Of a stretch of 64,000 bases of DNA, positions 1 through 13,128 are shown piece by piece. The translations under genes were made by a program, and so were the position numbers. The notes beneath the pieces are model-generated. The model was not told the origin of the DNA. It searched no databases and saw nothing but the letters and a program-made list of their open reading frames with translations. Numbering within the stretch: position 1 is the first letter of the stretch; every line of letters begins with the position of its first letter. Origin of the DNA: Brachynemurus nebulosus (taxonomy: Eukaryota > Arthropoda > Insecta > Neuroptera > Myrmeleontidae); the NCBI GenBank assembly GCA_035578155.1, contig JAPWDM010000003.1:19618916-19682915 (forward strand). Direction: 5' to 3'.

Positions 1-538
1 AATAGTTTCTAACTATGGCCACCGAAATATTATAACAGTTGATCAACTAGACGGTAATATTTTTTTGACAGATAAAAATACTAATTATTGAAGGATAGTT
101 TCTAGGATTTCCTAGTTCTAACGTAGTACTTGACTACTTGGTAATAGTCAATGTCGCACACTACGCAATTTAGGAGACAGTGCCTTTTTAAAAAATTAAT
201 GTTGAAATTTTCTTATCATAAAAAAGGTTTGAAAAATCATACTAATAGCAAATTAAGGACTAGTTTTAATATTAAATGAAAGCAAGAATTATATTATCAT
301 AAACATTGTGAAAAACTAGCTACTGAATTACGAAATCGTATCGTAATGCGTATCTAGCACGCAGTTGATGAAATTTTGAATTAGTTGTGTTTCTGAGTGT
401 AGTCTAGTATGACAGAACAATAGCAGTTTCATATCTATTTTTTTAATGTGGGTCCGTGGTTATTTCAGTTGAGTTCAGACAACAGAAGTATACTAACACG
501 TATAACTCCGTATGGAGGGATGACTCTTTTAGAGCTTA

Positions 539-682
539 GTGCCAATGCACACACGCGTCTTTTTACCGCTGCGGTTATAAAGTACATTGAGTTAAATTTT
601 GTGATGCACACATACTTGCGGTGCCGCGCGGCGCCGCAGCGTGCACGCAGCGGTAAGAAAACGCGTGTGTGCATCGGCACTT
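539..682. mobile_element. Short GC-rich inverted-repeat element (MITE-like)
   Basis: The ends are near-perfect inverted repeats of about 33 bp: a left arm reading GTGCCAATGCACACACGCG and a right arm complementary to it with only a few changes. The 80-bp centre contains a very GC-rich stretch (about 618-650) in otherwise AT-rich DNA. There is no coding potential. Size and structure fit a non-autonomous DNA transposon; the superfamily is not clear because the target duplication is not clean. Confidence 0.55.
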
Positions 683-745
683 AGAGTAGATACACCTGAC
701 ACAGTGTGCTAGTGTGACGTGCTGTCTGCGTTGTATATTTAAAAA

Positions 746-1551
746 TTAAGCCTAGTTTTCATTGGTAGAGTTAGCGGTAGAGTAATTTGGGCAAGTACTA
801 ACTATCCTTCTAACTCTACCAATGTAAACATTATCGGTAGAGTAGAGTACTTAATTATGGTAGTGTAGAGTACTCTACCATCACTATTCTAATGAAAACA
901 GGTTGGGTATAGTCAAGTGCACTGTGTATGAGGATACTCCACATGTTTGTCTTGTTTTTAGCCAATTTACAGATTGAAAATTCAGCTATTTTGTTTTGTT
1001 GTGACAAAAATGAATGAACAGAAATTATACTCTTGTATAACATCCGAGCGTGAGTGAGGTCAGATGGGGCAGTTGTACGGGGGCCCGGATCAAAAAAGGG
1101 GTCCCGGATACTCTGTTAGGGATCCTGACGAAATGAAAAAAATTTTTTTTTTGCACTTCAATCAAATTTCTGTAGAAAAAAATTTTGAAAAATTTTTGCT
1201 GTGCTCGGGGGTTGTCATTTTTCTTGCCGGCCCCTTCCTTCAAAAAAAGACCACTTCTCCATGGCTAAGCCTTCTCTTGATCAAATCTCTAATACATACT
1301 TTTATTACTTTATTTCCTTCTTCAATAGCTAGTTACTTCTGCAGCGAAACACCAGCAATATTTTTCAAACACCTCCTCAGAGCCAATGATGGTTCATTGT
1401 TGTCAGTTCAATTGTATACAATCTGACTACTCTACTGTAATGTTTTAAATTTCTATGTGGACAGCTACTCTACCAGAATTGATAGACAATTTGGCTAAAA
1501 AGTATGCTAGTATACTTTCCTACTAACTCTACTAATGAAAACTAGGCTTAA
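746..1551. mobile_element. TTAA-flanked terminal-inverted-repeat element, non-autonomous
   Basis: TTAA occurs at 746-749 and 1548-1551. Between them the ends are inverted repeats, GCCTAGTTTTCATT followed by (A/G)GTAGAGTTAG, almost identical at both ends for about 24 bp. The 798-bp body has repeated GGTAGAGTA-type motifs near the left end (about 770-885) and a GGGCCC-containing patch near 1080, but no transposase. The TTAA duplication suggests the piggyBac superfamily; the terminal bases differ from the CCCTAG elements elsewhere in this window. Confidence 0.6.
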
Positions 1552-3380
1552 AGATATTAGGCTGGCAGAGACCAGATTGTGATCCTTTCATATACAACAG
1601 AAATTGTGTACATGTATGCATGTCAGTGGTCAGTATCGACGATGTATAGTGTAAGTGAGGTCGTGGCAGTTGGTGCTAATGACTTCCTTTCGAAGAATTG
1701 CGCAGAAAATCACACACAGAAAGTAACTCCTTCCAAAAAATCGATCTTTCATCCAGTAAAACTTATTGTAAAATTGTAAATAAACATCTTATTCCAATTA
1801 CTTTCACTACGAAAATAATTCAAAAATTGCAAAAATTGTTGAAATTACAAAAATGAACAATATACATTCCAAGAATGCTGTCAGAAAAATAACAAATGCC
1901 TTCAGATTAGTTTAACTTTCGTCACGATAAGCAGAAATTCTTGATACTTACTTTTTTCGCGCATATCTTAATCTAAGTATACAACAGCAGTTAAATCTAA
2001 TTTATTTATTTAAAAAAAAATTGCATGTCACTATCAAAAAACAAATTCATATTCATTTATTCACATTTGCATATACATGTATGCAATTGTTATAACGAAC
2101 AAGTAATGTCACTTGCCTATACAACGTTATCGCATTTATTCAACATAATATATAAAATATAAATGCTTTATATATGTATATTGTATAGCAAAAAATTATA
2201 CTAATTAATATATTAAAAATTTTTCACTTTTCACAAAAAAGCAAATGAAAACGGAAGAAAAAAACGGTAAACCGTCATTTATGTATGAATACAGACACAA
2301 AAAAGGTGTTAACATTTTCATAAACGCATTCCGTTCTGCTGGTGCAAAATTTTTCACACATAAATTATAGTTTTATAAGTTTGTGGAATGAATCGCGTGT
2401 GTGTAGCATTAAGTACAGTGAGTTACAATCGATTTCTTCTTACTTTGAAGAATTTTTCGACAAGCAGTTTCTAAATAGGCGTTTCAAAAAGAAAGCCTCG
2501 AATTTCTGGTTAGATTGCTTTAGCAATTATTTTTATTGTTAGTCATAGAGCTTGTCCTATATTTTTAAAAAAAAATTAACGTCCTTTTCTAGTACAACTT
2601 TTGCCACATATTTTCTTCTGCAGAATTTAAAAAAAAAATATTTACGCGAAAACCAATGTGGAAAATTGTGCTCAGAGCGTGCAGAATTAAAACCAATATA
2701 TTTGCGTTCCTCCTAATGAATACTCTGAAAAAATAGCTTAGATCAGCATTTCTCAACCTTTTTTCAGTAATGGTCAGAATTTATGGATATAAATTTTTTT
2801 AATATAGAAAAATTCTATAGTTAATCTACTCAAAACCCAATTAGTCTCATTCGTTCCTGCTATAGATATATCATTTTATTAATTGCCTAAAAATAATCAT
2901 CATCGAATTTCCTACAAGGCCGATTAAACTACAGAATCAAGAAGATTCGCAAGGAAAATAGTAAACAATTTAATTATTTTTAGAAAAATGAAAAATTTCC
3001 ATTTACTTAACAATGAAATTTAACACGACACAAAACCTTTTTGTAAACGTAATAATTCAGAGGTCAAAATAGGTTCAGTAAACATGTAGACAAAGCTGTA
3101 ATAATTGCAGACACGCCATTAGACGGAGCAATTACATTGATGAGAAGTAAAACATTCCAATGAATCAGTGTTAGGTATAAATTTGGTTGCAAAGATCTTA
3201 AATGCGACACTTACAGTTATTTTTAAATACGACTCTATAACCATCCTTTGAAATTTTCTCAAATATCGAACACTAAATTACATTTTTCCTAGGAACGTAA
3301 GTAATCGTTTGCCGTTAATTATTAAATAGATTTTTCAATGAAAACAGTTTTGTTTTTTAGACGGCTACTATTCATTTTTA
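1552..3380. other. AT-rich intergenic sequence, no gene seen
   Basis: About 1.8 kb of AT-rich sequence with homopolymer runs. No reading frame with protein-like composition, no tRNA or rRNA, and no clear inverted-repeat element was seen here. Confidence 0.5.
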
Positions 3381-3614
3381 TTAACCCTAGAATCATACGT
3401 ACACGTCAAAACGACGTACGAACTCTACCTGCTCCAATACTAAGACTTGTTGTTACTTGTTTGCTGTGAGATTTCTGTTGTCCAATTATAACACACCACA
3501 TATATTTATTTTGTTTATAGTCATTGTCGTTTTGTTTGTATTGAAATAGTGTCCGTCAAAAGGACGTCGATGTATGATTAACGTATGCCTTTTTTGAAGA
3601 TTTTGTACACTGCA

Positions 3615-3622
3615 TATAAAAG
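3615..3622 (+). promoter_or_regulatory. Candidate TATA box of the piggyBac-like element
   Basis: TATAAAAG lies 34 bp upstream of the ATG of the conserved 31-codon frame at 3656. The same octamer stands at the same distance in the 10.8-kb copy. The position would place transcription start only a few bases before the ATG. A promoter left over from the autonomous parent is the simplest reading. Confidence 0.4.
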
Positions 3623-3655
3623 TTTTCCTAATTTTTTTTAAGACTTATTAAAGAT

Positions 3656-3751
3656 ATGGATGTTATATTTAATTTATTCAATGATTATGATAATGTGAAA
3701 GATGATTACAGCTGTTTGACTTATAGATACGACATAATACTGAAGTTTTAA
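3656..3751 (+). pseudogene. 31-codon open frame inside piggyBac-like MITE copy 1 (possible transposase N-terminus remnant)
   Basis: ATG to TAA, 31 residues, beginning MDVIFNLFNDYDNVKDDYS. The same frame, with the same start and stop, occurs in the other two copies of this element at 11114-11209 and, on the minus strand, 42099-42194. Changes between copies are single-base substitutions with no frameshift. It is acidic and short, like the start of a transposase whose remainder was deleted, but no catalytic residues are present to prove this. Translation is unproven. Confidence 0.35.
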
Positions 3752-4535
3752 TATATTGAATCGAGAACTAAAGAATGCATTTCGAATGACTTAATAAAAG
3801 ATTAACAATTTATTTTGTGGAAAATATTTTAATTTTTCTTATTTTTTGAGATCTTATTCGAAAAATTACTAACAAATTTTAGAAAATTTACAAATGTGCC
3901 TAATGGGGAAATAACTACATATCTATAGGAATATTTATGATTGAGAAATTTCACATTCTGTAAAGTCACACATGTCCACTGACTCATAATAGTTCATAAA
4001 TTAATTATTACAATTGATGTATTTATCTATTTTTTAATTTTTATAATGAAAATATGCTTTGATAAAAAGATTAAAAATATTAATAAATACTTACATTAAG
4101 AAATTTTTCCAAATCCAATTTTTTTAAATATTTTGTTCGCTTTTGTAGTATTGTTACGTAAAAAAAAATGTTTTTTGCAAATAAACTCTAAAACTCTCCG
4201 TAAAAGTCCATCCGTCAAAACGACGTCGATGTATGATTAACGTTTCTCGTAGACCAACGTATGATTCTAGGGTTAAAATTGCATTCTTGATGAACTTTAT
4301 TTTACGATATATTAATTTTTTTGTATAAGAATTTATCCACCATTTTTGCCACAGATGGTTAAAAACCTGAGGCTAAATCGGTATCTGAAACCACAAAAAT
4401 AACATTTCCACTCCTTGCGTATATACTATATTCACTGCTCTTGGTCTACTTCAACTAGTTGAAAGTATTTTATTAATAAAGAAAATAAATTCTGGAAATT
4501 AAGAAAAAATGTAATCTACTTAATATATCTCTAAC

Positions 4536-4980
4536 ACTGACTGACTGACAGACAACGCACAACCTAAACCGTTGGGTTTAGAAGAATGAAATTTTGCACA
4601 GGAGTTCCCTATATAATGTAGGTGAGCACTAAGAACGGATTTTTGAAAATTCGTCCCCTAAGTGGGTTAAATACTGGATGAAAATTTGTATGGAAATTCG
4701 TCATTTTTGAAGTCAGAAATATATAAAAAAAATATTACTATGGCTATTAAAATAAATAATGTTTTATACACTGATTGACAGACAACGCACAGCCTAAACT
4801 GTTGGGTTTAGAAGGACGAAATTTAGCACAGAAGATATGAAGATTGATGTTTTGGCTTCTATTTATAAATAAAAGTTAATTGTATAAACGTTTCTGGAAA
4901 TTCATTCCCTAAGGGGTTAAAACAAGAAATGAAAGTTCATATCGAAATTTCGGAATTTTTGAAATTAGAGACATGGAAAT
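4536..4980 (+). repeat. Two tandem degenerate copies of a dispersed insect repeat
   Basis: The motif CTGA(C/T)TGACAGACAACGCAC followed by a GTTGGGTTTAGAA block occurs near 4541 and again near 4771, each followed by related CTAAG(T)GGGTTAAA and ATGAAA-containing sequence. The units are about 230 bp apart. I see no coding capacity. Related CGGGTTTT-type sequence appears near 56.6 kb. The class is not determined. Confidence 0.5.
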
Positions 4981-5717
4981 TGGTATATGGGCTTTTGAGA
5001 AACATTGAAAATGAGCAGTAATCGCCGATGGCAAATCCCATACGGCTAGTTAATAAATAATTAGCAGTTATATCCAGGGTTATTAATGTTTTAAATTTGT
5101 TTATTTCTGCAATAAGTAAATGGCCTCCCTCCAAATAAAGAAATGTGATTTCAAAAAAATTAAGTGCAAACTGGCCAAATTCGAATATGATAGATTTGAC
5201 GACCTATTTAAGATTACGCAGAGATTGATTAACCAATCAAAACTTAAAATTTGCAACTGTTCAACATTGAATGTTAACAACTGTATATTTTGCCGTGGAT
5301 ATATTATGTACATTTTCACTTTGATTACATGTTCACCGTTACAACAACACCTTTCCACGTCAAAGTCGCCGCTTCGGACGGCTGGTTCGTTTAGTCCTGT
5401 CTGTACCTATTACATACATTCCTACACCATGTACATATATTTCACCACCTCTATTCCTAATATCTTGCCCATACCGACCACCACCATACCCATATATGTG
5501 GAGTGTTAATAGTTAAAATAGAAATTCCCCAGAGCACTAAATGTTGTCCCATGTGACAAATGTACATTTAATTATGTCAAGTTTCCTAACAACCATTAAC
5601 GTGTGCAAGACACACTGAGTAGGTATGGGCAGCCAGTGGACGTGAGTGAGACGACACGAGGTAAGAGCAAGGTAACATGTAATGGAATTTACGTGTTTAA
5701 ATTAGATATTTTGTTCT

Positions 5718-5835
<118 letters not shown>

Positions 5836-6165
5836 TTCTTTGTTTTGTAAATTTAAATTATCATTTGTTATCTTTGTTCTATTTTATTTTTGGTTTCTTT
5901 TTTCTACTTCGGTATTTTCTAGTTCATCTTTACTCTTTTTTACTTGTTCCAACTCATTCACTTAGCAAAATGTTCTAATATGTTTTCGGTGTTGTCTCTT
6001 ACTGTTAAATTTTTGTTAATTAAGTTGGAATTAAATGGTTTTCAACATGAATTGATATTCTAGGATCGAGAGTGTTCATTGTGTCTGAAATGATATAGGA
6101 TGATTCAAAGAACCGTGACGTATTTATCGAAGATTTAACACGTCATATAACAAGCATTCATTAAT

Positions 6166-6680
6166 AAAAAAACGCCGTGAGCAGCGGGGCCCCATCACGG
6201 TAGTCGAATTTTCCCCTTCATCTTCGGTATTGAATGTCTACAAGCGAAATGTGATTGAAAGTCTACAACCGAATTGTCATTTTGTTGGTTTCAAAACTGG
6301 TGATGAGTGTTCGGCTGATCGAGGCTTTAAAAAAAGGTTTTAAGTATTTAAGGGCTGTATCTCAGTAAATTTCAATTTTGTGCCGAAAACAGGTAGCAGA
6401 AAAAAAGCCAACACAATTCGTACGAGGACATTCCTGCCCATGTTTATCCGCTAATTGCCTTTATGTTTTAGTTTTAAAAATTAAAAAAGGACCTTAAATA
6501 GTAAACTGGAAGGCCTTTATAAAGATATTTTTTCTTTCCAAAAAAATCCAAAATTTCTATTTTATAAATACTAAAAATCCAAAATTCCTAATTTATAAAT
6601 AAACAGTGACTTTAATAACATTTTTAAATTACTTAATATGTATGTATTTCATTTGTCATAAAAGTAAGTTCACTTTTTTT
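6166..6680 (+). repeat. Dispersed repeat family R1, copy 1
   Basis: Starts at ACGCCGTGAGCAGCGGGGCC and stays alignable for about 500 bp with a second copy at about 48256-48745 in the same orientation inside the LRR-gene intron. Both contain the blocks TCATCTTCGGTATTGAAT and GGACCTTAAATAGTAAAC. No protein-coding signal was seen. Likely a non-autonomous transposon fragment of undetermined class. Confidence 0.65.
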
Positions 6681-6789
6681 TAAATTTTTTAAAATTACTA
6701 TTCGCCTACTTGTATTTAGAATAAACATAATGCTTTTAAAACACATTTAACAATAGCATTCAATTCCGATGTAAAAATGGGAGAAGTGG

Positions 6790-7390
6790 GGGGAAAAGTG
6801 ATGCGGACTCCCTACAAGGTACTAGCTGGATACTAACTGAATACACGTACAAAGTTTCAGCCCTCTAGGTTTCCTTATGGAGTCTCTAGACGTGTTAGAA
6901 AACAAGCAAAAAAATTAAGGAAATATTGGCGTAAAAATCGTGGGGGTAAGGGTTAAAAGTTGAAACCTCCAAAAAACAGTGTCTGGCTATTAGCTTAACC
7001 TGTACACCAAATTTCAGCCCTCTGGGTTTATTTGGGGAGATTTTGACCCGAACGAAACCGTTAAAAAACAAGAAAAATCATGTTCTTTTGGGTATAAAAA
7101 TGGTGGGGGTAGGGGTTAAAAGTCGAGACCCCCAAAAGGCACCCCCTTGATACTAACTCAATCCGAATACAAAATTTCAGCCCTCTAGGTTTATTCGGGT
7201 GACCTGTGCGAGTGGTACAAACTTCGAAAACGTCGAAAATGCATGAAATTGTAGCTTAAAAATGAGGTGGGTGGAGGTAAAATATTAAAACCTCCAAAAA
7301 GCACAACCTAGGTACGAACTTTATCAACACACCAAATTTCAACCCTCTACGTTAATTCTGGGGGGCTGGGGGCCTGTTAGATCCAGCGAA
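6790..7390 (+). repeat. Degenerate tandem repeat, unit about 180 bp, about four units
   Basis: Each unit carries a GGGGGTA(A/G)GGGTTAAAA block, an (A)CCTCCAAAAA(A/G)CA block and an AATTTCA(G/A)CCCTCT block. They recur near 6790-6880, 6945-7035, 7105-7200 and 7265-7360. The array runs directly into repeat family R2. No coding capacity seen. Confidence 0.6.
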
Positions 7391-7670
7391 AATCGTTTTT
7401 CCCCCCTCTACTCCCGCCATATCATCCTAGGAAGCTGAATTTTGGATATGTTGTAGATAATTGACCGAAACATTATTTAAAACCGGTTTGGAAAAGTTTT
7501 ATTGCTTTTCCGCCCCCCACCACCCCCTTAGAGGTCGGGTCAGAAAAAAAATTTGCACAAAATTTGACCCCACTTTGATAGTATGAGGTGCCTCGAAAAT
7601 GAGCCCCATTTACCAATTTTCATCTCTTAACTTCCATAGGGGGGCCCTACACAAATTAAAAGTTGGCGGG

Positions 7671-7743
<73 letters not shown>

Positions 7744-7860
7744 CATTTTTTTTTCTACATATTCGTGTTCTACGGGTCCGAAAACGGATAGCGCCCCTAC
7801 TCTCGCCTCTCGCAGCTCTTATCGTATAGACTGTATAAGTCTAATTTTTCGGAGAAAATT
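7380..7860 (+). repeat. Dispersed repeat family R2, copy 1, with internal (TA)n
   Basis: Begins AGATCCAGCGAAAATCG and shares about 450 bp with a second copy at 52945-53400: GGAAGCTGAATTTTGGATAT, AGGGGGGCCCTACACA and CGGATAGCGCCCCTACTCTC blocks in the same order. In both copies a TA microsatellite lies between the last two blocks (here 7674-7739). The constant position of the (TA)n suggests it is part of the element. Confidence 0.65.
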
Positions 7861-8366
7861 CGACTAAAAAATATACCTATATTACTTACAAATTTATCTC
7901 TTCAATTCAGTATAAATGTACCGATATTGAAAGTTACATGGAAAATCTATTGAAAATATACAGTCTTAGTTTAATTATATGCCAGGATAATTTTTTTTGA
8001 AATTCTTTTATTATATAAGCAAAATTCATTTATTAAATAATTAATAGTACTTTGAGAATTTCATTATTTTCTACATGTGATTTGTTTGAATATAAAATTG
8101 GTTAAAGATTCAACAAAAGATTAGATGTTTTATGGGTTCTGAATAAATTTACTTGTCTTAATATTTCATTTTAATTCGGGAATAAAAAGTTTCTTTTGGT
8201 TGTTAAAAATATCGTTTGAACAATGTAATTCTCCGGAAAAATTGCTATTTCGACGTTGTTTGGAAACCTATAAAAGACGTCTGCGCTTTTGTTACATCCC
8301 CAGTTATCATTTTAATTTCGATATCAGTAACATATAGTGCTGTTTTGTACCATTTATATTTCTTGT

Positions 8367-8595
8367 CAGGGTTGCCACAAGCGTACATTCCGTACATTTT
8401 TCGTACTTTTCTGTCAATCCATGTAACATGTATGTAACAAAAAATTTTAAGCGTATTTGTGAACCTATTTAAAAAATTACATAATTATAATAGGTACACT
8501 ACATGTTTGCAATTGTTATAATGATATCATAATTCAGAATAATTCAGAAATTCAGAACTCCCGCCTAATTTTCATAAATTTCGTCACATATAATT

Positions 8596-8639
<44 letters not shown>

Positions 8640-8793
8640 TTTCACCAACTTTGTTTTGGAGAAATTTCTCAATTTCTCGCGCCTAAAACTCATCAGTCAT
8701 TAAAAAAGTTACCACTACGTACCTTTCAGTTTAGAAATGTACCTTTTTAAGCATGCCAACGTAACATTTAGGCAAATCAGTGTGGCAACACTA
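8367..8793. mobile_element. Possible hAT-like MITE
   Basis: The ends CAGGGTTGCCACA and the inverse TGTGGCAACACT form short inverted repeats. Subterminal GTAC-rich motifs (CGTACATT, GTACCTTT) face each other, and a run of about 40 T residues (8598-8637) lies inside. Flanking TTTCTTGT and CTCTTGT resemble a diverged 8-bp duplication. No transposase. Only the ends support this call. Confidence 0.35.
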
Positions 8794-8979
8794 CTCTTGT
8801 ACATATGTACAAAATGTTCAGATAAAAAGTGCAGGTCCGGCACATCTCCATCCGAATTTTTGGTTTTCTTTTTTCTTTCCCTTCTGATAACTATAGTTTT
8901 GCTATATAGCCTATACGGACGAGAAAATAAAAAGGAAGAGAAAGAATGTTCGCTCTTTATTTGTAAAAATAATTAAATT

Positions 8980-10827
8980 GAATAATTCAAGAGAAATCAA
9001 TGATATTAAAAAACATCTTAAGCGGCAATAAGTTTTGAATCATTCTGTAGAAACAGTAGAGCTGCTTTGTTCATTTATTTTTAAATGAGAATTTTCTAAT
9101 AATTCAAAAGATTTAGTAACATAAAATGAATGAAAATAATTCAAGTAAAAAAGTGGTAAAACTAGAGACAAACAACAATGATTTGCTTGTGGTTTCAAAC
9201 ATAATTTCTGTAACTATTAACACTTGTGTGGCTTGAGTAGTTTTTGCAAAATAAAAATAAAGATGCTATGCAAAATTAATAATAAGAATATTTAAATTCT
9301 GTCTAAGTTTCAATGCGACTTCTTGTGATGTTACTACAGTGTGAAATCGTAGATATTTACGCGGCTAATACAAACTTATATATACTGAATACTGTAGCAC
9401 GAATAGTTTAAAATCGCCGCTGGCAGTTCAAACAAATTAATCTAAAGATGTACAAATTTAAAATTGTATATTATTTTTATTTTCATTTTGCTTTCTCTGC
9501 CAGGCAACATGGCATTACGGGATGGCTGCAGCGAAAATTGACAAATCAGAACATTTATGGAATCACTTCGGTGTCCGTTCGTCTGTCACAAGCAGAACTT
9601 GTGTTCGTCTGTTGCGTTCGTCTGTCACAAACAGATCTACGAATTTTTAGAACCGGGGCAGAAACTTCAAAATGGCGCCCCCCCTCTCCAACGTTTGACA
9701 AAATTGTCAAAAAAACTCATAAATATATAAGTCCTTTACAAAACTCCTATTTTTCCCGTTGCGGAAATGGTAAAAATTGAGGGCTTTGTAAAGGATCAAT
9801 ATAGGTACAAGTTGATTTTTTATTTTAATAAATCTACTCTGAAAGCACTACAAGTTGTGAAAATTTCAAATCTTTTTCACCATCCCCATCAGAGATACCG
9901 AGGCGCAAAATTCCAAAATTTGGAAAAAAGTCAGTTTTCGGAAGTTTGTAAAAATTGAAGGATACGAGTTTCACAATTGAAATAGTGTGTATTTGTTTCA
10001 AACTATTTAACGCGAACGTTTTAAATTTAACACAGAGAAATATATTATTTATTAATATTATTATTTACATGTTTAATAAATTCTGTTATCTGAAAGAAAA
10101 CTATTGAAAGAAAACATGCGGTACAAGATAACGATACAATCGTTCTGAAATTGAGAATTAGAGTATATTTCAGCAATAAAATTTATTCGTCTGGACAAAT
10201 ATTTTGTCTCTCATCATACGCTGTTATATCAAATTTGTAATGAAAACTGACAGTACGGAACACTATTTGTTCAAGTAGAACTTACTGCTGATGACTTGTT
10301 TCTTTTTATTTATTTATTTTCTTTTTTAAGCATTTAATTTGGAATTAAAAGGTGTAGATATAAAGTAAGAACACCGTCATTGACCCAATAGCCGTCAAGT
10401 TTCAGTAAAATAATAAGTATTAACATATTATGCAAGCATATATTTTTCTTGCTTCCCGCTACACGTTCTGGAAAGTATGTCCAACTGTTATTCCATTTAT
10501 GATAGCATTTAGTTAGCATTAGCTACAATAACGACTCATTTGAAAGTTAGTGTTTGTAAAATTTGCATATATTCACTAAATATCTTAAGTTTTAACTAAG
10601 GTAAACACTAATTTAATTTTACTGTAATTTTGGTTTAACAAATAATTAGTTGTTTTTTTTTTTTTAATTTTTGAGGTATGTCATGAATTAAATTTTGTTA
10701 AAAATAGTTTTTAGACAAGAAAACATAACAGAAATTTATTATTTTTGATGGGGATTACTAGTACATAGAATACAGGCATCTTGCTGTGACCGTCATAGTG
10801 ACGGTTACTGGGGTAAGAAACTGTATT
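8980..10827. other. AT-rich intergenic sequence, no gene seen
   Basis: No convincing gene. At 9575-9660 there is a short direct duplication of GTTCGTCTGT(C/T)(A/G)C blocks (CGTTCGTCTGTCACAA twice). Short open frames here have no recognisable domain and no splice or promoter support. Confidence 0.45.
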
Positions 10828-11734
10828 TTAACCCTAGAATCATACGTACACGTCAAAACGACGTACGAACTCTACCTGCTCCAATACTAAGACTTGTTGT
10901 TACTTGTTTGCTGTGAGATTTCTGTTGTCTAATTTATTTGTTATTATAACACACCACATATATTTATTTTGTTTTTAGTCATTGTCGTTTTGTTTGTATT
11001 GAAATAGTGTCCGTCAAAAGGACGTCGATGTATGATTAACGTATGCCTTTTTTGAAGATTTTGTACACTGCATATAAAAGTTTTCCTAATTTTTTTTAAA
11101 ACTTATTAAAGATATGGATGCTATATTTAATTTATTCAATGATTATGATAATGTGAAAGATGATTACAGCTGTTTGACTTATAGAGACGACATAATACTG
11201 AAGTTTTAATATATTGAATCGAGAACTAAAGAATGCATTTCGAATGACTTAATAAAAGATTAACAATTTATTTTGTGGAAAATATTTTAATTTTTCTTAT
11301 TTTTTGAGATCTTATTCGAAAAATTACTAACAAATTTTAGAAAATTTACAAATGTGCCTAATGGGGAAATAACTACATATCTATAGAAATATTTATGACT
11401 GAGAAATTTCACATTCTGTAAAGTCACACATGTCCACTGACTCATAATAGTTCATAAATTAATTATTACAATTGATGTATTTATCTATTTTTTAATTTTT
11501 ATAATAAAAATATGCTTTGATAAAAAGATTAAAAAAATTAATAAATATTTACATTAAGAAATTTTTCCAAATCCAATTTTTTTAAATATTTTTTTCGCTT
11601 TTGTAGTATTGTTATGTAAAAAAAATGTTTTTTGTAAATAAACTCTAAAACTCTCCGTAAAAAGTCCATCCGTCAAAACGACGTCGACGTATGATTAACG
11701 TTTCTCGTAGACCAACGTATGATTTTAGGGTTAA
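10828..11734 (+). mobile_element. piggyBac-like MITE, copy 2
   Basis: TTAA at 10828-10831 and 11731-11734, ends CCCTAGAATCATACGT and ACGTATGATTTTAGGG. It is nearly identical to the 3.4-kb copy over about 890 bp, in the same orientation, with scattered substitutions and a small insertion near 10935. High similarity between the two copies implies fairly recent amplification. Confidence 0.85.
11114..11209 (+). pseudogene. 31-codon open frame inside piggyBac-like MITE copy 2
   Basis: Same ATG-to-TAA frame as at 3656-3751. Relative to that copy there are two codon changes (third residue Val to Ala, and Tyr to Asp near residue 25) and no indel. A TATAAAAG lies 34 bp upstream of the ATG. Probable remnant of the parental transposase start; function unproven. 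Confidence 0.35.
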
Positions 11735-11821
11735 AAAAGGATACATATTCTCCTATGCTTTTTACACTAAAATTTTAAAATATGGATTACATTCACAACA
11801 ATTCGATAAGGCTACTGATCA

Positions 11822-13128
11822 GTAGGGCAGAGGTGTGTCAGTAGTAACAGTGGGTCAATTGTAACTTTGAAATTTGCTAGACATCTATCAATCGTATTGA
11901 GGAGTATTGCGTATCATAAGATGGCTCCTGAAGTTGTGCTTTACTGACAAAACTTTAAGTTAATACCATGTGGCGGTATTCTCTCAGCAATGCCAAATGT
12001 GTTTATATAAGCTAATTGTAAATTTTGAGTTGGTTGACAATTTTTTGATTTTTACAGTAAATACCTCATCACTTGTAAGTAAAATGATTTTATTGGAAAT
12101 ACAAGCAAACAAATAATATTATCAAATAGGTAATTTCGCTTTTTAAATCATAGTTAAAATTTTACGATTTTTTTTATAAAATTAAACAGCACTGCAACAA
12201 TTGTAACAAATTCAGTAGTGTCAATTGTAACATGTTACAGCTGATATTCCAGTAGTTTTATCTATCCACAATTTTTCTTTTTAGTATTTTAAATTTAAGG
12301 AACTGAGCACATAGAGCCGAGAGTGGGTATAGGGTTTTAAATAAAGTTTAAAAACTCTACGGTTTTTCAGAATTTTAATTTTTGAGGATTAATTTTAAAT
12401 TTTATTTATGGCTAATAAAATCTTTTCTAGTTCACATTATTATTTTTCTAAATAATGTTTTGTATTGTGTTAAAAATTTATGTTAAACAAAATTAAACTT
12501 TATATTTCAGGTATGAATCAAATGATAAAGGTAAACGGTATCGATTAATAATTTAAAAAAGAAAAGAAAAATACCTTCCATTAATGTTTACACTTTGGCA
12601 AAATTCGTTTGTTTTTATATCGATTTTCGGTTACGGTTATCGTTAGATCCAAAGCTACCAAGATTAGTTTTGCCTGTTAAAGCAAAACATAAACTAGGAT
12701 AGGAACCGTATTCGATAATGTATACCTGAATGTCGTTAGAAGAGTAATAGAAGAAAAAAAAAATCAGGCCTGTTGCCAGAGACTGTGGCATTTATTACCT
12801 TACTCACTCAATATGTAAGAAAAAATTTTGGAAACCAAATTAAATATAATAACTAACATGTAAATTCCACTAAATAATGAGTGTTACAATTGAACCTAAA
12901 CCCTGTAACATTTGGTCCTCTGACGGTGACGATTGTAACATTACACTTTGGTCCATATAAATGCAGTTATTTCAGTTATGAACCAACATAGAATATTTTT
13001 TTACAGCTCACTCAAAACCTGAAAGTTTTCCGTATCTTGTGCCAAAAATTTAATTCCCTGTGACTAATAAGTACAAAGTTACTAGCCTGTATATTTTTTT
13101 TGTTACTACTGACACACCTCTCCCCTAC
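11822..13128. mobile_element. Terminal-inverted-repeat element of about 1.3 kb
   Basis: The left end GTAGGGCAGAGGTGTGTCAG and right end complement GTAGGGGAGAGGTGTGTCAG continue into GTAGTAACA on both sides, giving about 29 bp of near-perfect inverted repeat. The interior repeats (C/T)AATTGTAAC(A/T) several times. No transposase frame is visible, so it is non-autonomous. No clear target duplication. Confidence 0.6.

Larger units (their letters stand above)
3381..4276 (+). mobile_element. piggyBac-like MITE, copy 1
   Basis: Flanked by TTAA at 3381-3384 and 4273-4276. The element begins CCCTAGAATCATACGT and ends in the inverse ACGTATGATTCTAGGG. Subterminal CGTCAAAACGACGT or CGTCAAAAGGACGT motifs recur near 3405, 3556 and 4212, a pattern typical of transposase-binding repeats. 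At about 888 bp it is far too short for a transposase gene, but it keeps a TATA box and a 31-codon open frame (separate entries). Copies at 10832-11730 (same orientation) and 41559-42480 (opposite orientation) are full-length relatives. TTAA targets and CCC/GGG ends are hallmarks of piggyBac elements. Confidence 0.85.

Noticed and set aside
1064..1426. 120-codon plus-strand frame
   Set aside because: It sits inside a TTAA-flanked inverted-repeat element, has low complexity (Phe/Lys-rich) and no recognisable domain.
5120..5509. 129-codon plus-strand frame
   Set aside because: AT-rich with no domain, overlaps an equally long minus-strand frame, and follows a dispersed repeat; no splice or promoter support.
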